Origin: Amblyomma americanum
Lineage: Eukaryota; Arthropoda; Arachnida; Ixodida; Ixodidae
Assembly: GCF_052857255.1 (NCBI RefSeq)
Contig: NW_027526653.1
Coordinates: forward strand, 116,098 to 180,097
Length of the DNA: 64,000 nt
Reading direction: 5' to 3'
Shown: positions 23,101 to 36,224 of the stretch, piece after piece
Layout of the letters: each line of letters begins with the position of its first letter
Position numbering within the stretch: the first letter of the stretch is position 1
The notes under the pieces: model-generated
The model's database searches: none
What the model was told of the DNA's origin: nothing
What the model saw: the letters and a program-made list of their open reading frames with translations, nothing else
Translations under genes and position numbers: made by a program

Positions 23101-26100
23101 CAGAACTTGTATTCCGGCTCAGAACAACGGGTTACATCGTTTTAGATCGAAACTAGCAGGATTCACGAGCATCGATATTACAAGTCGTTGAAGAGTAGAC
23201 GAGAGAAAGGTGTAAACGTTTTCTCTCAGAACTGCGCGAAAATTTGTATACCGGCTCAAAAAAGCGGGATACATCGTTTTAGATCGAAACTAGCAAGATT
23301 CAGGAGCATCGATTTTACAAGTCGTCGAAGAGTATACGAGAGAAAGGTGTAAACTTTTTCTCTCAGAACTGCGCGAAAACTTCTATTCCAGCTCAAAACA
23401 AAGAGATACATCGTTGTAGATCGAAACTAGCAAGATTCACGAGCATCGATTTTACAAGTCGTCGAAGAGTAGACGAGAGAAAGGTGTAAAATTTTTCTCT
23501 CAGAACTGCGTCAGAACTTGTATTCCGGCTCAGAACAACGGGTTACATCGTTTTAGATCGAAACTAGCAGGATTCACGAGCATCGATATTACAAGTCGTC
23601 GAAGAGTAGACGAGAGAAAGGTGTAAACGTTTTCTCTCAGAACTGCGCGAAAACTTGTATACCGGCTCAAAAAAGCGGGATACATCGTTTTAGATCGAAA
23701 CTAGCAAGATTCACGAGCATCGATTTTACAAGTCGTCAAAGAGTATACGAGAGAAAGGTGTAAACTTTTTCTCTCAGACTGCGCGAAAACTTGTATTCCG
23801 GCTCAAAACAACAGAATGCATCGTTTTATATCGAAACCAGCAAGATTCACGAGCATCGATTTTACAAGTCGTCGAAGAGTAGACGAGAGAAAGGTGTAAA
23901 CTTTTTCTCTCAGAACTGCGCGAAAACTTGTATTCCATCACAAAACAACGGGATACATCGTTTTAGGTCGAAACTAGCAAGATTCACGAGCATCGATTTT
24001 ACAAGTCGTCGAATAGTAGAAGAGAGAAAGGTGTAAACTTTTTCTCTCAGAACTGCGCGAAAACTTGTATTCCGGCTCAAAAAAACGGGATACATCGTTT
24101 TAGATCGAAACTAGCAAGATTCACGAGCATCGATTTTACAAGTCTTCGAAGAGTAGACGAGAGAAAGGTGTAAACTTTTTTTCTCAGAACTGCGCGAAAA
24201 CTTGTATTTCGTCTCAAAACAACGGGATACATTGTTTTAGATCGAAACTAGCAAGATTCACGAGCATCGATTTTACGAGTAGACGAGGAGTAGACGAGAG
24301 AAAGGTGTAAACTTTTTCTCTCAGAACTGCACGAAAACTTCTATTCCGGCTCAAAACAACGGGGCACATCGTTTTAGATCGAAACTAGCAAGATTCACGA
24401 GCATCGATTTTACAAGTCGTCGAAGAGTAGACGAGAGAAAGGTGTAAACGTTTTCTCTCAGAACTGCGCGAAAACTTGTATACAGGCTCAAAAAAGCGGG
24501 ATACATCGTTTTAGATCGAAACTAGCAAGATTCACGAGCATCGATTTTACAAGTCGTCGAAGAGTAGACGAGAGAAAGGTGTAAACTTTTTCTCTCAGAA
24601 CTGCACGAAAACTTGTATTCCGGCTCAAAACAACGGGATACATCGTTTTAGATCGAAACTAGCAAGATTCACGAGCATCGATTTTACAAGTCGTCGAAGA
24701 GTAGACGAGAGAAAGGTGTAAACTTTTTCTCTCAGAACTGCGCGAAAACTTGTATTCCGGGTCAAAACAACGAGATTCATCGTTTTAGATCGAAACTAGC
24801 AAGATTCACGAGCATCGATTTTACAAGTCGTCGAATAGTAGAAGAGAGAAAGGTGTAAACTTTTTCTCTCAGAACTGCGCGAAAACTTGTATTCCGGGTC
24901 AAAACAAAGAGATACATCGTTGTAGATCAAAACTAGCAAGATTCACGAGCATCGATTTTACAAGTCGTCGAAGAGTAGACGAGAGAAAGGTGTAAACTTT
25001 TTCTCTCAGAACTGCGTCAGAACTTGTATTCCGGCTCAGAACAACGGGTTACATCGTTTTAGATCGAAACTAGCAGGATTCACGAGCATCGATATTACAA
25101 GTCGTTGAAGAGTAGACGAGAGAAAGGTGTAAACGTTTTCTCTCAGAACTGCGCGAAAATTTGTATACCGGCTCAAAAAACCGGGATACATCGTTTTAGA
25201 TCAAAACTACCAAGATTCAGGAGCATCGATTTTACAAGTCGTCGAAGAGTATACGAGAGAAAGGTGTAAACTTTTTCTCTCAGAACTGCGCGAAAACTTC
25301 TATTCCAGCTCAAAACAAAGAGATACATCGTTGTAGATCGAAACTAGCAAGATTCACGAGCATCGATTTTACAAGTCTTCGAAGAGTAGACGAGAGAAAG
25401 GTGTAAACGTTTTTTTCTCAGAACTGCGCGAAAACTTGTATTCCGGCTCAACACAACGAGATACATCGTTTTAGATCGAAACTAGCAAGATTCATGGGCA
25501 TCGATTTTACAAGTCTTCGAAGAGTAGACGAGAGAAAGCTGTAAACTTTTTCTCTCAGAACTGCGCGAAAACTTGTATTCCGGTTCAAAACAACGGGATA
25601 CATCGTTTTAGATCGAAACTAGCAAGATTCACGAGCATCGACTTTACAAGTCGTCGAAGAGTAGACGAGAGAAAGGTGTAAACTTTTTCTCTCAGAACTG
25701 CGCGAAAACTTGTATTCCGCCCTAAAACAACGGAATACATCGTTTAGATCGAAACTAGCAAGATTCACAAGCATCGATTTTACAAGTCGTCGAAGAGTAG
25801 ACAAGAGAAAGGTGTAAACTTTTTCTCTCAGAACTGCGCGAAAACTTGTATTCCGGCTCAAAACAACGCGATACATCGTTTTAGGTCGAAACTAGCAAGA
25901 TGCACGAGCATCGATTTTACCAGTCGTCGAAGAGAAGACAAGAGAAAGGTGTAAACTTTTTCTCTCAGAACTGCACGAAAACTTGTATTCCGGCCCAAAA
26001 CAACGGGATACATCGTTTTAGGTCGAAACTAGCAATATTCACGAGCATCGATTTTACAAGTCGTCGAATAGTAGACGAGAGAAAGGTGTAAACTTTTTCT

Positions 26101-26466
26101 CTCAGAACTGCGCGAAAACTTGTATTCCGGCTCAAAAAAACGTGATACATCGTTTTAGATCGAAACTAGCAAGATTCACGAGCATCGATTTTACAAGTCC
26201 TCGAAGAGTGGACGAGAGAAAGGTGTAAACTTTTTCTCTCAGAACTGCGCGAAAACTTGTATTTCGTCTCAAAACAACGGGATACATTGTTTTAGATCGA
26301 AACTAGCAAGATTCACGAGCATCGATTTTACGAGTAGTCGAGGAGTAGACGAGAGAAAGGTGTAAACTTTTTCTCTCAGAACTGCACGAAAACTTCTATT
26401 CCGGCTCAAAACAACGGGGCACATCGTTTTAGATCGAAACTAGCAAGATTCACGAGCATCGATTTT
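20161..26466 (+). repeat. 6,305 bp tandem duplication, copy 2
   Basis: This copy directly abuts copy 1 in the same orientation. I noticed three differences by eye: T17,978 is A24,283; C18,682 is A near 24,987; and a six-T run at 19,105-19,110 is seven T near 25,410. That would be over 99.9% identity, though it was not computed by alignment. The duplication is therefore very young, or an assembly duplication that needs read support. Confidence 0.88.
21947..26192 (+). repeat. 4.25 kb tandem duplication, copy 1
   Basis: This 31-monomer segment (4,246 bp) lies inside the 6,305 bp copy 2 and is repeated immediately afterwards. At the left the match begins after A21,916 (facing G26,162). At the right it ends where TTTTAC at 26,193 faces TTTTGC at 30,438. 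The corresponding segment of 6,305 bp copy 1 (about 15,642 to 19,887) is a third relative. Confidence 0.85.
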
Positions 26467-29400
26467 ACAAGTCGTCGAAGAGTAGACGAGAGAAAGGTGT
26501 AAACGTTTTCTCTCAGAACTGCGCGAAAACTTGTATACAGGCTCAAAAAAGCGGGATACATCGTTTTAGATCGAAACTAGCAAGATTCACGAGCATCGAT
26601 TTTACAAGTCGTCGAAGAGTATACGAGAGAAAGGTGTAAACTTTTTCTCTCAGAACTACGCGAAAACTTGTATTCCATCACAAAACAACGGGATACATCG
26701 TTTTAGGTCGAAACTAGCAAGATTCACGAGCATCGATTTTACAAGTCGTCGAATAGTAGAAGAGAGAAAGGTGTAAACTTTTTCTCTCAGAACTGCGCGA
26801 AAACTTGTATTCCGGGTCAAAACAACGAGATTCATCGTTTTAGATCGAAACTAGCAAGATTCACGAGCATCGATTTTACAAGTCGTCGAAGAGTAGACGA
26901 GAGAAAGGTGTAAACTTTTTCTCTCAGAACTGCACGAAAACTTGTATTCCGGCTCAAAACAACGGGATACATCGTTTTAGATCGAAACTAGCAAGATTCA
27001 CGAGCATCGATTTTTCAAGTCGTCGAAGAGTAGACGAGAGAAAGGTGTAAACTTTTTCTCTCAGAACTGCGCGAAAACTTGTATTCCGGGTCAAAACAAC
27101 GAGATTCATCGTTTTAGATCGAAACTAGCAAGATTCACGAGCATCGATTTTACAAGTCGTCGAATAGTAGAAGAGAGAAAGGTGTAAACTTTTTCTCTCA
27201 GAACTGCGCGAAAACTTGTATTCCGGGTCAAAACAAAGAGATACATCGTTGTAGATCAAAACTAGCAAGATTCACGAGCATCGATTTTACAAGTCGTCGA
27301 AGAGTAGACGAGAGAAAGGTGTAAACTTTTTCTCTCAGAACTGCGTCAGAACTTGTATTCCGGCTCAGAACAACGGGTTACATCGTTTTAGATCGAAACT
27401 AGCAGGATTCACGAGCATCGATATTACAAGTCGTTGAAGAGTAGACGAGAGAAAGGTGTAAACGTTTTCTCTCAGAACTGCGCGAAAATTTGTATACCGG
27501 CTCAAAAAAGCGGGATACATCGTTTTAGATCGAAACTAGCAAGATTCAGGAGCATCGATTTTACAAGTCGTCGAAGAGTATACGAGAGAAAGGTGTAAAC
27601 TTTTTCTCTCAGAACTGCGCGAAAACTTCTATTCCAGCTCAAAACAAAGAGATACATCGTTGTAGATCGAAACTAGCAAGATTCACGAGCATCGATTTTA
27701 CAAGTCGTCGAAGAGTAGACGAGAGAAAGGTGTAAAATTTTTCTCTCAGAACTGCGTCAGAACTTGTATTCCGGCTCAGAACAACGGGTTACATCGTTTT
27801 AGATCGAAACTAGCAGGATTCACGAGCATCGATATTACAAGTCGTCGAAGAGTAGACGAGAGAAAGGTGTAAACGTTTTCTCTCAGAACTGCGCGAAAAC
27901 TTGTATACCGGCTCAAAAAAGCGGGATACATCGTTTTAGATCGAAACTAGCAAGATTCACGAGCATCGATTTTACAAGTCGTCAAAGAGTATACGAGAGA
28001 AAGGTGTAAACTTTTTCTCTCAGACTGCGCGAAAACTTGTATTCCGGCTCAAAACAACAGAATGCATCGTTTTATATCGAAACCAGCAAGATTCACGAGC
28101 ATCGATTTTACAAGTCGTCGAAGAGTAGACGAGAGAAAGGTGTAAACTTTTTCTCTCAGAACTGCGCGAAAACTTGTATTCCATCACAAAACAACGGGAT
28201 ACATCGTTTTAGGTCGAAACTAGCAAGATTCACGAGCATCGATTTTACAAGTCGTCGAATAGTAGAAGAGAGAAAGGTGTAAACTTTTTCTCTCAGAACT
28301 GCGCGAAAACTTGTATTCCGGCTCAAAAAAACGGGATACATCGTTTTAGATCGAAACTAGCAAGATTCACGAGCATCGATTTTACAAGTCTTCGAAGAGT
28401 AGACGAGAGAAAGGTGTAAACTTTTTTTCTCAGAACTGCGCGAAAACTTGTATTTCGTCTCAAAACAACGGGATACATTGTTTTAGATCGAAACTAGCAA
28501 GATTCACGAGCATCGATTTTACGAGTAGTCGAGGAGTAGACGAGAGAAAGGTGTAAACTTTTTCTCTCAGAACTGCACGAAAACTTCTATTCCGGCTCAA
28601 AACAACGGGGCACATCGTTTTAGATCGAAACTAGCAAGATTCACGAGCATCGATTTTACAAGTCGTCGAAGAGTAGACGAGAGAAAGGTGTAAACGTTTT
28701 CTCTCAGAACTGCGCGAAAACTTGTATACAGGCTCAAAAAAGCGGGATACATCGTTTTAGATCGAAACTAGCAAGATTCACGAGCATCGATTTTACAAGT
28801 CGTCGAAGAGTAGACGAGAGAAAGGTGTAAACTTTTTCTCTCAGAACTGCACGAAAACTTGTATTCCGGCTCAAAACAACGGGATACATCGTTTTAGATC
28901 GAAACTAGCAAGATTCACGAGCATCGATTTTACAAGTCGTCGAAGAGTAGACGAGAGAAAGGTGTAAACTTTTTCTCTCAGAACTGCGCGAAAACTTGTA
29001 TTCCGGGTCAAAACAACGAGATTCATCGTTTTAGATCGAAACTAGCAAGATTCACGAGCATCGATTTTACAAGTCGTCGAATAGTAGAAGAGAGAAAGGT
29101 GTAAACTTTTTCTCTCAGAACTGCGCGAAAACTTGTATTCCGGGTCAAAACAAAGAGATACATCGTTGTAGATCAAAACTAGCAAGATTCACGAGCATCG
29201 ATTTTACAAGTCGTCGAAGAGTAGACGAGAGAAAGGTGTAAACTTTTTCTCTCAGAACTGCGTCAGAACTTGTATTCCGGCTCAGAACAACGGGTTACAT
29301 CGTTTTAGATCGAAACTAGCAGGATTCACGAGCATCGATATTACAAGTCGTTGAAGAGTAGACGAGAGAAAGGTGTAAACGTTTTCTCTCAGAACTGCGC

Positions 29401-30437
29401 GAAAATTTGTATACCGGCTCAAAAAACCGGGATACATCGTTTTAGATCAAAACTACCAAGATTCAGGAGCATCGATTTTACAAGTCGTCGAAGAGTATAC
29501 GAGAGAAAGGTGTAAACTTTTTCTCTCAGAACTGCGCGAAAACTTCTATTCCAGCTCAAAACAAAGAGATACATCGTTGTAGATCGAAACTAGCAAGATT
29601 CACGAGCATCGATTTTACAAGTCTTCGAAGAGTAGACGAGAGAAAGGTGTAAACGTTTTTTCTCAGAACTGCGCGAAAACTTGTATTCCGGCTCAACACA
29701 ACGAGATACATCGTTTTAGATCGAAACTAGCAAGATTCATGGGCATCGATTTTACAAGTCTTCGAAGAGTAGACGAGAGAAAGCTGTAAACTTTTTCTCT
29801 CAGAACTGCGCGAAAACTTGTATTCCGGTTCAAAACAACGGGATACATCGTTTTAGATCGAAACTAGCAAGATTCACGAGCATCGACTTTACAAGTCGTC
29901 GAAGAGTAGACGAGAGAAAGGTGTAAACTTTTTCTCTCAGAACTGCGCGAAAACTTGTATTCCGCCCTAAAACAACGGAATACATCGTTTAGATCGAAAC
30001 TAGCAAGATTCACAAGCATCGATTTTACAAGTCGTCGAAGAGTAGACAAGAGAAAGGTGTAAACTTTTTCTCTCAGAACTGCGCGAAAACTTGTATTCCG
30101 GCTCAAAACAACGCGATACATCGTTTTAGGTCGAAACTAGCAAGATGCACGAGCATCGATTTTACCAGTCGTCGAAGAGAAGACAAGAGAAAGGTGTAAA
30201 CTTTTTCTCTCAGAACTGCACGAAAACTTGTATTCCGGCCCAAAACAACGGGATACATCGTTTTAGGTCGAAACTAGCAATATTCACGAGCATCGATTTT
30301 ACAAGTCGTCGAATAGTAGACGAGAGAAAGGTGTAAACGTTTTCTCTCAGAACTGCGCGAAAACTTGTATTCCGGCTCAAAAAAACGTGATACATCGTTT
30401 TAGATCGAAACTAGCAAGATTCACGAGCATCGATTTT
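26193..30437 (+). repeat. 4.25 kb tandem duplication, copy 2
   Basis: This copy is 4,245 bp, head-to-tail with copy 1. The one-base length difference comes from the T-run near 29,655, which has six T as in the older copy at 19,105 rather than seven as near 25,410. The parental sequence for this amplification therefore predates the seven-T change, or the change arose afterwards in copy 1 only. Confidence 0.82.
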
Positions 30438-31693
30438 GCAAGTCCTCGAAAAGTAGACGAGAGAAAGGCGCAAACGTTTTCTCTCAGAACTGCGCGAAAA
30501 ACTTCTATTCCAGCTCAAAACAACGGGATACATCGTTGTAGATCGAAACTAGCAAGATATACGAGCATTGATTTTACAATTCGTCGAAGAGTAGACGAGA
30601 GAAAGGTGTAAACTTTTTCTCTCAGAACTGCGCCAAAACTTGTATTCCGGCTCAAAAAAAATGGAATACATCGTTTTAGATTGAAACTAGCAAGATTAAC
30701 GACCATCGATTTTACAAGTCTTCGAAGAGTAAACGAGAGAAAGGTGTAAACTTTTTCTCTCAGAACTGCGCGAAAACTTGTATTCCGGCTCAAAACAACG
30801 GAATACATCGTTTTAGATCGAAACTAGCAAGATTCACGAGCATCAATTTTACAGGTCGTCGAAGAGTAGACGAGAGAAAGGTGTAAACTTTTTCTCTCAG
30901 AACTGCGCGAAAACTTGTATTCCGGCTCAAAACAACGGGATACATCGTTTTAAATCGAAACTAGCAAGATTCACGAGCATCGATTATACAAGTTGTCGAA
31001 GAGTACACGAGAGAAAGGTGTAAACTTTTTCTCTCAGAACTGCGCGAAAACTTGTATTCCGGCTCAAAACAACCGGTTACATCGTATTAGGTCGAAACTA
31101 GCAAGATTCACGAGCATCGAGTTTACAAGTCGTCGAATAGTAGACGAGAGAAAGGTGTAAACTTTTTCTCTCAGAACTGCGCGAAAACTTGTATTCCGGC
31201 TCAAAACAACGGAATACATCGTTTTAGATCGAAACTAGCAAGATTCACGAGCATCAATTTTACAGGTCGTCGAAGAGTAGACGAGAGAAAGGTGTAAACT
31301 TTTTCTCTCAGAACTGCGCGAAAACTTGTATTCCGGCTCAAAACAACGCGATACATCGTTTTAGATCAAAACTAGCAAGATTCACGAGCATCGATTTTAC
31401 AAGTCCTCGAAGAGTGGACGAGAGAAAGGTGTAAACTTTTTCTCTCAGAACTGCGCGAAAACTTGTATTTCGTCTCAAAACAACGGGATACATTGTTTTA
31501 GATCGAAACTAGCAAGATTCACGAGCATCGATTTTACGAGTAGTCGAGGAGTAGACGAGAGAAAGGTGTAAACTTTTTCTCTCAGAACTGCACGAAAACT
31601 TCTATTCCGGCTCAAAACAACGGGGCACATCGTTTTAGATCGAAACTAGCAAGATTCACGAGCATCGATTTTACAAGTCGTCGAAGAGTAGAC
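29090..31693 (+). repeat. 2,604 bp tandem duplication, copy 1
   Basis: This 19-monomer segment overlaps the end of the 4.25 kb copy. The match at +2,604 starts after A29,089 (facing C31,693). A private monomer with CTTTTAGATC... ACAGGTCG near 31,210 to 31,280 is shared by both copies and absent from the 15.6 and 21.9 kb relatives. Confidence 0.8.
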
Positions 31694-34297
31694 GAGAGAA
31701 AGGTGTAAACTTTTTCTCTCAGAACTGCGCGAAAACTTGTATTCCGGGTCAAAACAAAGAGATACATCGTTGTAGATCAAAACTAGCAAGATTCACGAGC
31801 ATCGATTTTACAAGTCGTCGAAGAGTAGACGAGAGAAAGGTGTAAACTTTTTCTCTCAGAACTGCGTCAGAACTTGTATTCCGGCTCAGAACAACGGGTT
31901 ACATCGTTTTAAATCGAAACTAGCAGGATTCACGAGCATCGATATTACAAGTCGTTGAAGAGTAGACGAGAGAAAGGTGTAAACGTTTTCTCTCAGAACT
32001 GCGCGAAAATTTGTATACCGGCTCAAAAAACCGGGATACATCGTTTTAGATCAAAACTACCAAGATTCAGGAGCATCGATTTTACAAGTCGTCGAAGAGT
32101 ATACGAGAGAAAGGTGTAAACTTTTTCTCTCAGAACTGCGCGAAAACTTCTATTCCAGCTCAAAACAAAGAGATACATCGTTGTAGATCGAAACTAGCAA
32201 GATTCACGAGCATCGATTTTACAAGTCTTCGAAGAGTAGACGAGAGAAAGGTGTAAACGTTTTTTCTCAGAACTGCGCGAAAACTTGTATTCCGGCTCAA
32301 CACAACGAGATACATCGTTTTAGATCGAAACTAGCAAGATTCATGGGCATCGATTTTACAAGTCTTCGAAGAGTAGACGAGAGAAAGCTGTAAACTTTTT
32401 CTCTCAGAACTGCGCGAAAACTTGTATTCCGGTTCAAAACAACGGGATACATCGTTTTAGATCGAAACTAGCAAGATTCACGAGCATCGACTTTACAAGT
32501 CGTCGAAGAGTAGACGAGAGAAAGGTGTAAACTTTTTCTCTCAGAACTGCGCGAAAACTTGTATTCCGCCCTAAAACAACGGAATACATCGTTTAGATCG
32601 AAACTAGCAAGATTCACGAGCATCGATTTTACAAGTCGTCGAAGAGTAGACAAGAGAAAGGTGTAAACTTTTTCTCTCAGAACTGCGCGAAAACTTGTAT
32701 TCCGGCTCAAAACAACGCGATACATCGTTTTAGGTCGAAACTAGCAAGATGCACGAGCATCGATTTTACCAGTCGTCGAAGAGAAGACAAGAGAAAGGTG
32801 TAAACTTTTTCTCTCAGAACTGCACGAAAACTTGTATTCCGGCTCAAAACAACGGGATACATCGTTTTAGGTCGAAACTAGCAATATTCACGAGCATCGA
32901 TTTTACAAGTCGTCGAATAGTAGACGAGAGAAAGGTGTAAACTTTTTCTCTCAGAACTGCGCGAAAACTTGTATTCCGGCTCAAAAAAACGTGATACATC
33001 GTTTTAGATCGAAACTAGCAAGATTCACGAGCATCGATTTTGCAAGTCCTCGAAAAGTAGACGAGAGAAAGGCGTAAACGTTTTCTCTCAGAACTGCGCG
33101 AAAAACTTCTATTCCAGCTCAAAACAACGGGATACATCGTTGTAGATCGAAACTAGCAAGATATACGAGCATTGATTTTACAATTCGTCGAAGAGTAGAC
33201 GAGAGAAAGGTGTAAACTTTTTCTCTCAGAACTGCGCCAAAACTTGTATTCCGGCTCAAAAAAAATGGAATACATCGTTTTAGATTGAAACTAGCAAGAT
33301 TAACGACCATAGATTTTACAAGTCTTCGAAGAGTAGACGAGAGAAAGGTGTAAACTTTTTCTCTCACAACTGCGCGAAAACTTGTATTCCGGCTCAAAAC
33401 AACGGAATACATCGTTTTAGATCGAAACTAGCAAGATTCACGAGCATCAATTTTACAGGTCGTCGAAGAGTAGACGAGAGAAAGGTGTAAACTTTTTCTC
33501 TCAGAACTGCGCGAAAACTTGTATTCCGGCTCAAAACAACGGGATACATCGTTTTAAATCGAAACTAGCAAGATTCACGAGCATCGATTATACAAGTTGT
33601 CGAAGAGTACACGAGAGAAAGGTGTAAACTTTTTCTCTCAGAACTGCGCGAAAACTTGTATTCCGGCTCAAAACAACCGGTTACATCGTATTAGGTCGAA
33701 ACTAGCAAGATTCACGAGCATCGAGTTTACAAGTCGTCGAATAGTAGACGAGAGAAAGGTGTAAACTTTTTCTCTCAGAACTGCGCGAAAACTTGTATTC
33801 CGGCTCAAAACAACGGAATACATCGTTTTAGATCGAAACTAGCAAGATTCACGAGCATCAATTTTACAGGTCGTCGAAGAGTAGACGAGAGAAAGGTGTA
33901 AACTTTTTCTCTCAGAACTGCGCGAAAACTTGTATTCCGGCTCAAAACAACGCGATACATCGTTTTAGATCAAAACTAGCAAGATTCACGAGCATCGATT
34001 TTACAAGTCCTCGAAGAGTGGACGAGAGAAAGGTGTAAACTTTTTCTCTCAGAACTGCGCGAAAACTTGTATTTCGTCTCAAAACAACGGGATACATTGT
34101 TTTAGATCGAAACTAGCAAGATTCACGAGCATCGATTTTACGAGTAGTCGAGGAGTAGTCGAGAGAAAGGTGTAAACTTTTTCTCTCAGAACTGCACGAA
34201 AACTTCTATTCCGGCTCAAAACAACGGGGCACATCGTTTTAGATCGAAACTAGCAAGATTCACGAGCATCGATTTTACAAGTCGTCGAAGAGTAGAC
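31694..34297 (+). repeat. 2,604 bp tandem duplication, copy 2
   Basis: This copy continues the same order. Private changes include CATAGATTTTAC near 33,310, CTCACAACTG near 33,366 and GTAGTCGAGAG near 34,157. Similarity at this offset carries on to about 34,626, giving slightly more than two full repeats of the 2,604 bp period. Confidence 0.8.
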
Positions 34298-36224
34298 GAG
34301 AGAAAGGTGTAAACTTTTTCTCTCAGAACTGCGCGAAAACTTGTATTCCGGGTCAAAACAAAGAGATACATCGTTGTAGATCAAAACTAGCAAGATTCAC
34401 GAGCATCGATTTTACAAGTCGTCGAAGAGTAGACGAGAGAAAGGTGTAAACTTTTTCTCTCAGAACTGCGTCAGAACTTGTATTCCGGCTCAGAACAACG
34501 GGTTACATCGTTTTAGATCGAAACTAGCAGGATTCACGAGCATCGATATTACAAGTCGTTGAAGAGTAGACGAGAGAAAGGTGTAAACGTTTTCTCTCAG
34601 AACTGCGCGAAAATTTGTATACCGGCTCAAAAAAGCGGGATACATCGTTTTAGATCGAAACTAGCAAGATTCAGGAGCATCGATTTTACAAGTCGTCGAA
34701 GAGTATACGAGAGAAAGGTGTAAACTTTTTCTCTCAGAACTGCGCGAAAACTTCTATTCCAGCTCAAAACAAAGAGATACATCGTTGTAGATCGAAACTA
34801 GCAAGATTCACGAGCATCGATTTTACAAGTCGTCGAAGAGTAGACGAGAGAAAGGTGTAAAATTTTTCTCTCAGAACTGCGTCAGAACTTGTATTCCGGC
34901 TCAGAACAACGGGTTACATCGTTTTAGATCGAAACTAGCAGGATTCACGAGCATCGATATTACAAGTCGTCGAAGAGTAGACGAGAGAAAGGTGTAAACG
35001 TTTTCTCTCAGAACTGCGCGAAAACTTGTATACCGGCTCAAAAAAGCGGGATACATCGTTTTAGATCGAAACTAGCAAGATTCACGAGCATCGATTTTAC
35101 AAGTCGTCAAAGAGTATACGAGAGAAAGGTGTAAACTTTTTCTCTCAGACTGCGCGAAAACTTGTATTCCGGCTCAAAACAACAGAATGCATCGTTTTAT
35201 ATCGAAACCAGCAAGATTCACGAGCATCGATTTTACAAGTCGTCGAAGAGTAGACGAGAGAAAGGTGAAAACTTTTTCTCTCAGAACTGCGCGAAAACTT
35301 GTATTCCATCACAAAACAACGGGATACATCGTTTTAGGTCGAAACTAGCAAGATTCACGAGCATCGATTTTACAAGTCGTCGAATAGTAGAAGAGAGAAA
35401 GGTGTAAACTTTTTCTCTCAGAACTGCGCGAAAACTTGTATTCCGGCTCAAAAAAACGGGATACATCGTTTTAGATCGAAACTAGCAAGATTCACGAGCA
35501 TCGATTTTACAAGTCTTCGAAGAGTAGACGAGAGAAAGGTGTAAACTTTTTTTCTCAGAACTGCGCGAAAACTTGTATTCCGGCTCAACACAACGAGATA
35601 CATCGTTTTAAATCGAAACTAGCAAGATTCATGGGCATCGATTTTACAAGTCTTCGAAGAGCAGACGAGAGAAAGCTGTAAACTTTTTCTCTCAGAACTG
35701 CGCGAAAACTTGTATTCCGGTTCAAAACAACGGGATACATCGTTTTAGATCGAAACTAGCAAGATTCACGAGCATCGATTTTACAAGTCGTCGAAGAGTA
35801 GACGAGAGAAAGGTGTAAACTTTTTCTCTCAGAACTGCGCCAAAACTTGTATTCCGGCTCAAAAAAAACGGAATACATCGTTTTAGATCGAAACTAGCAA
35901 GATTCACGAGAATCGATTTTACGAGTAGTCGAGGAGTAGACGAGAGAAAGGTGTAAACTTTTTCTCTCAGAACTGCACGAAAACTTCTATTCCGGCTCAA
36001 AACAACGGGGCACATCGTTTTAGATCGAAACTAGCAAGATTCACGAGCATCGATTTTACAAGTCGTCGAAGAGTAGACGAGAGAAAGGTGTAAACGTTTT
36101 CTCTCAGAACTGCGCGAAAACTTGTTTACAGGCTCAAAAAAGCGGGATACATCGTTTTAGATCGAAACTAGCAAGATTCACGAGCATCGATTTTACAAGT
36201 CGTCGAAGAGTATACGAGAGAAAG

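Noticed and set aside
24061..24090. Poly-A stretches as retroelement tails
   Set aside because: The A-runs (six to nine bases) always sit at the same monomer position, before CGGG or CGGAAT. They are length variants of the CAAAACAACGG segment.
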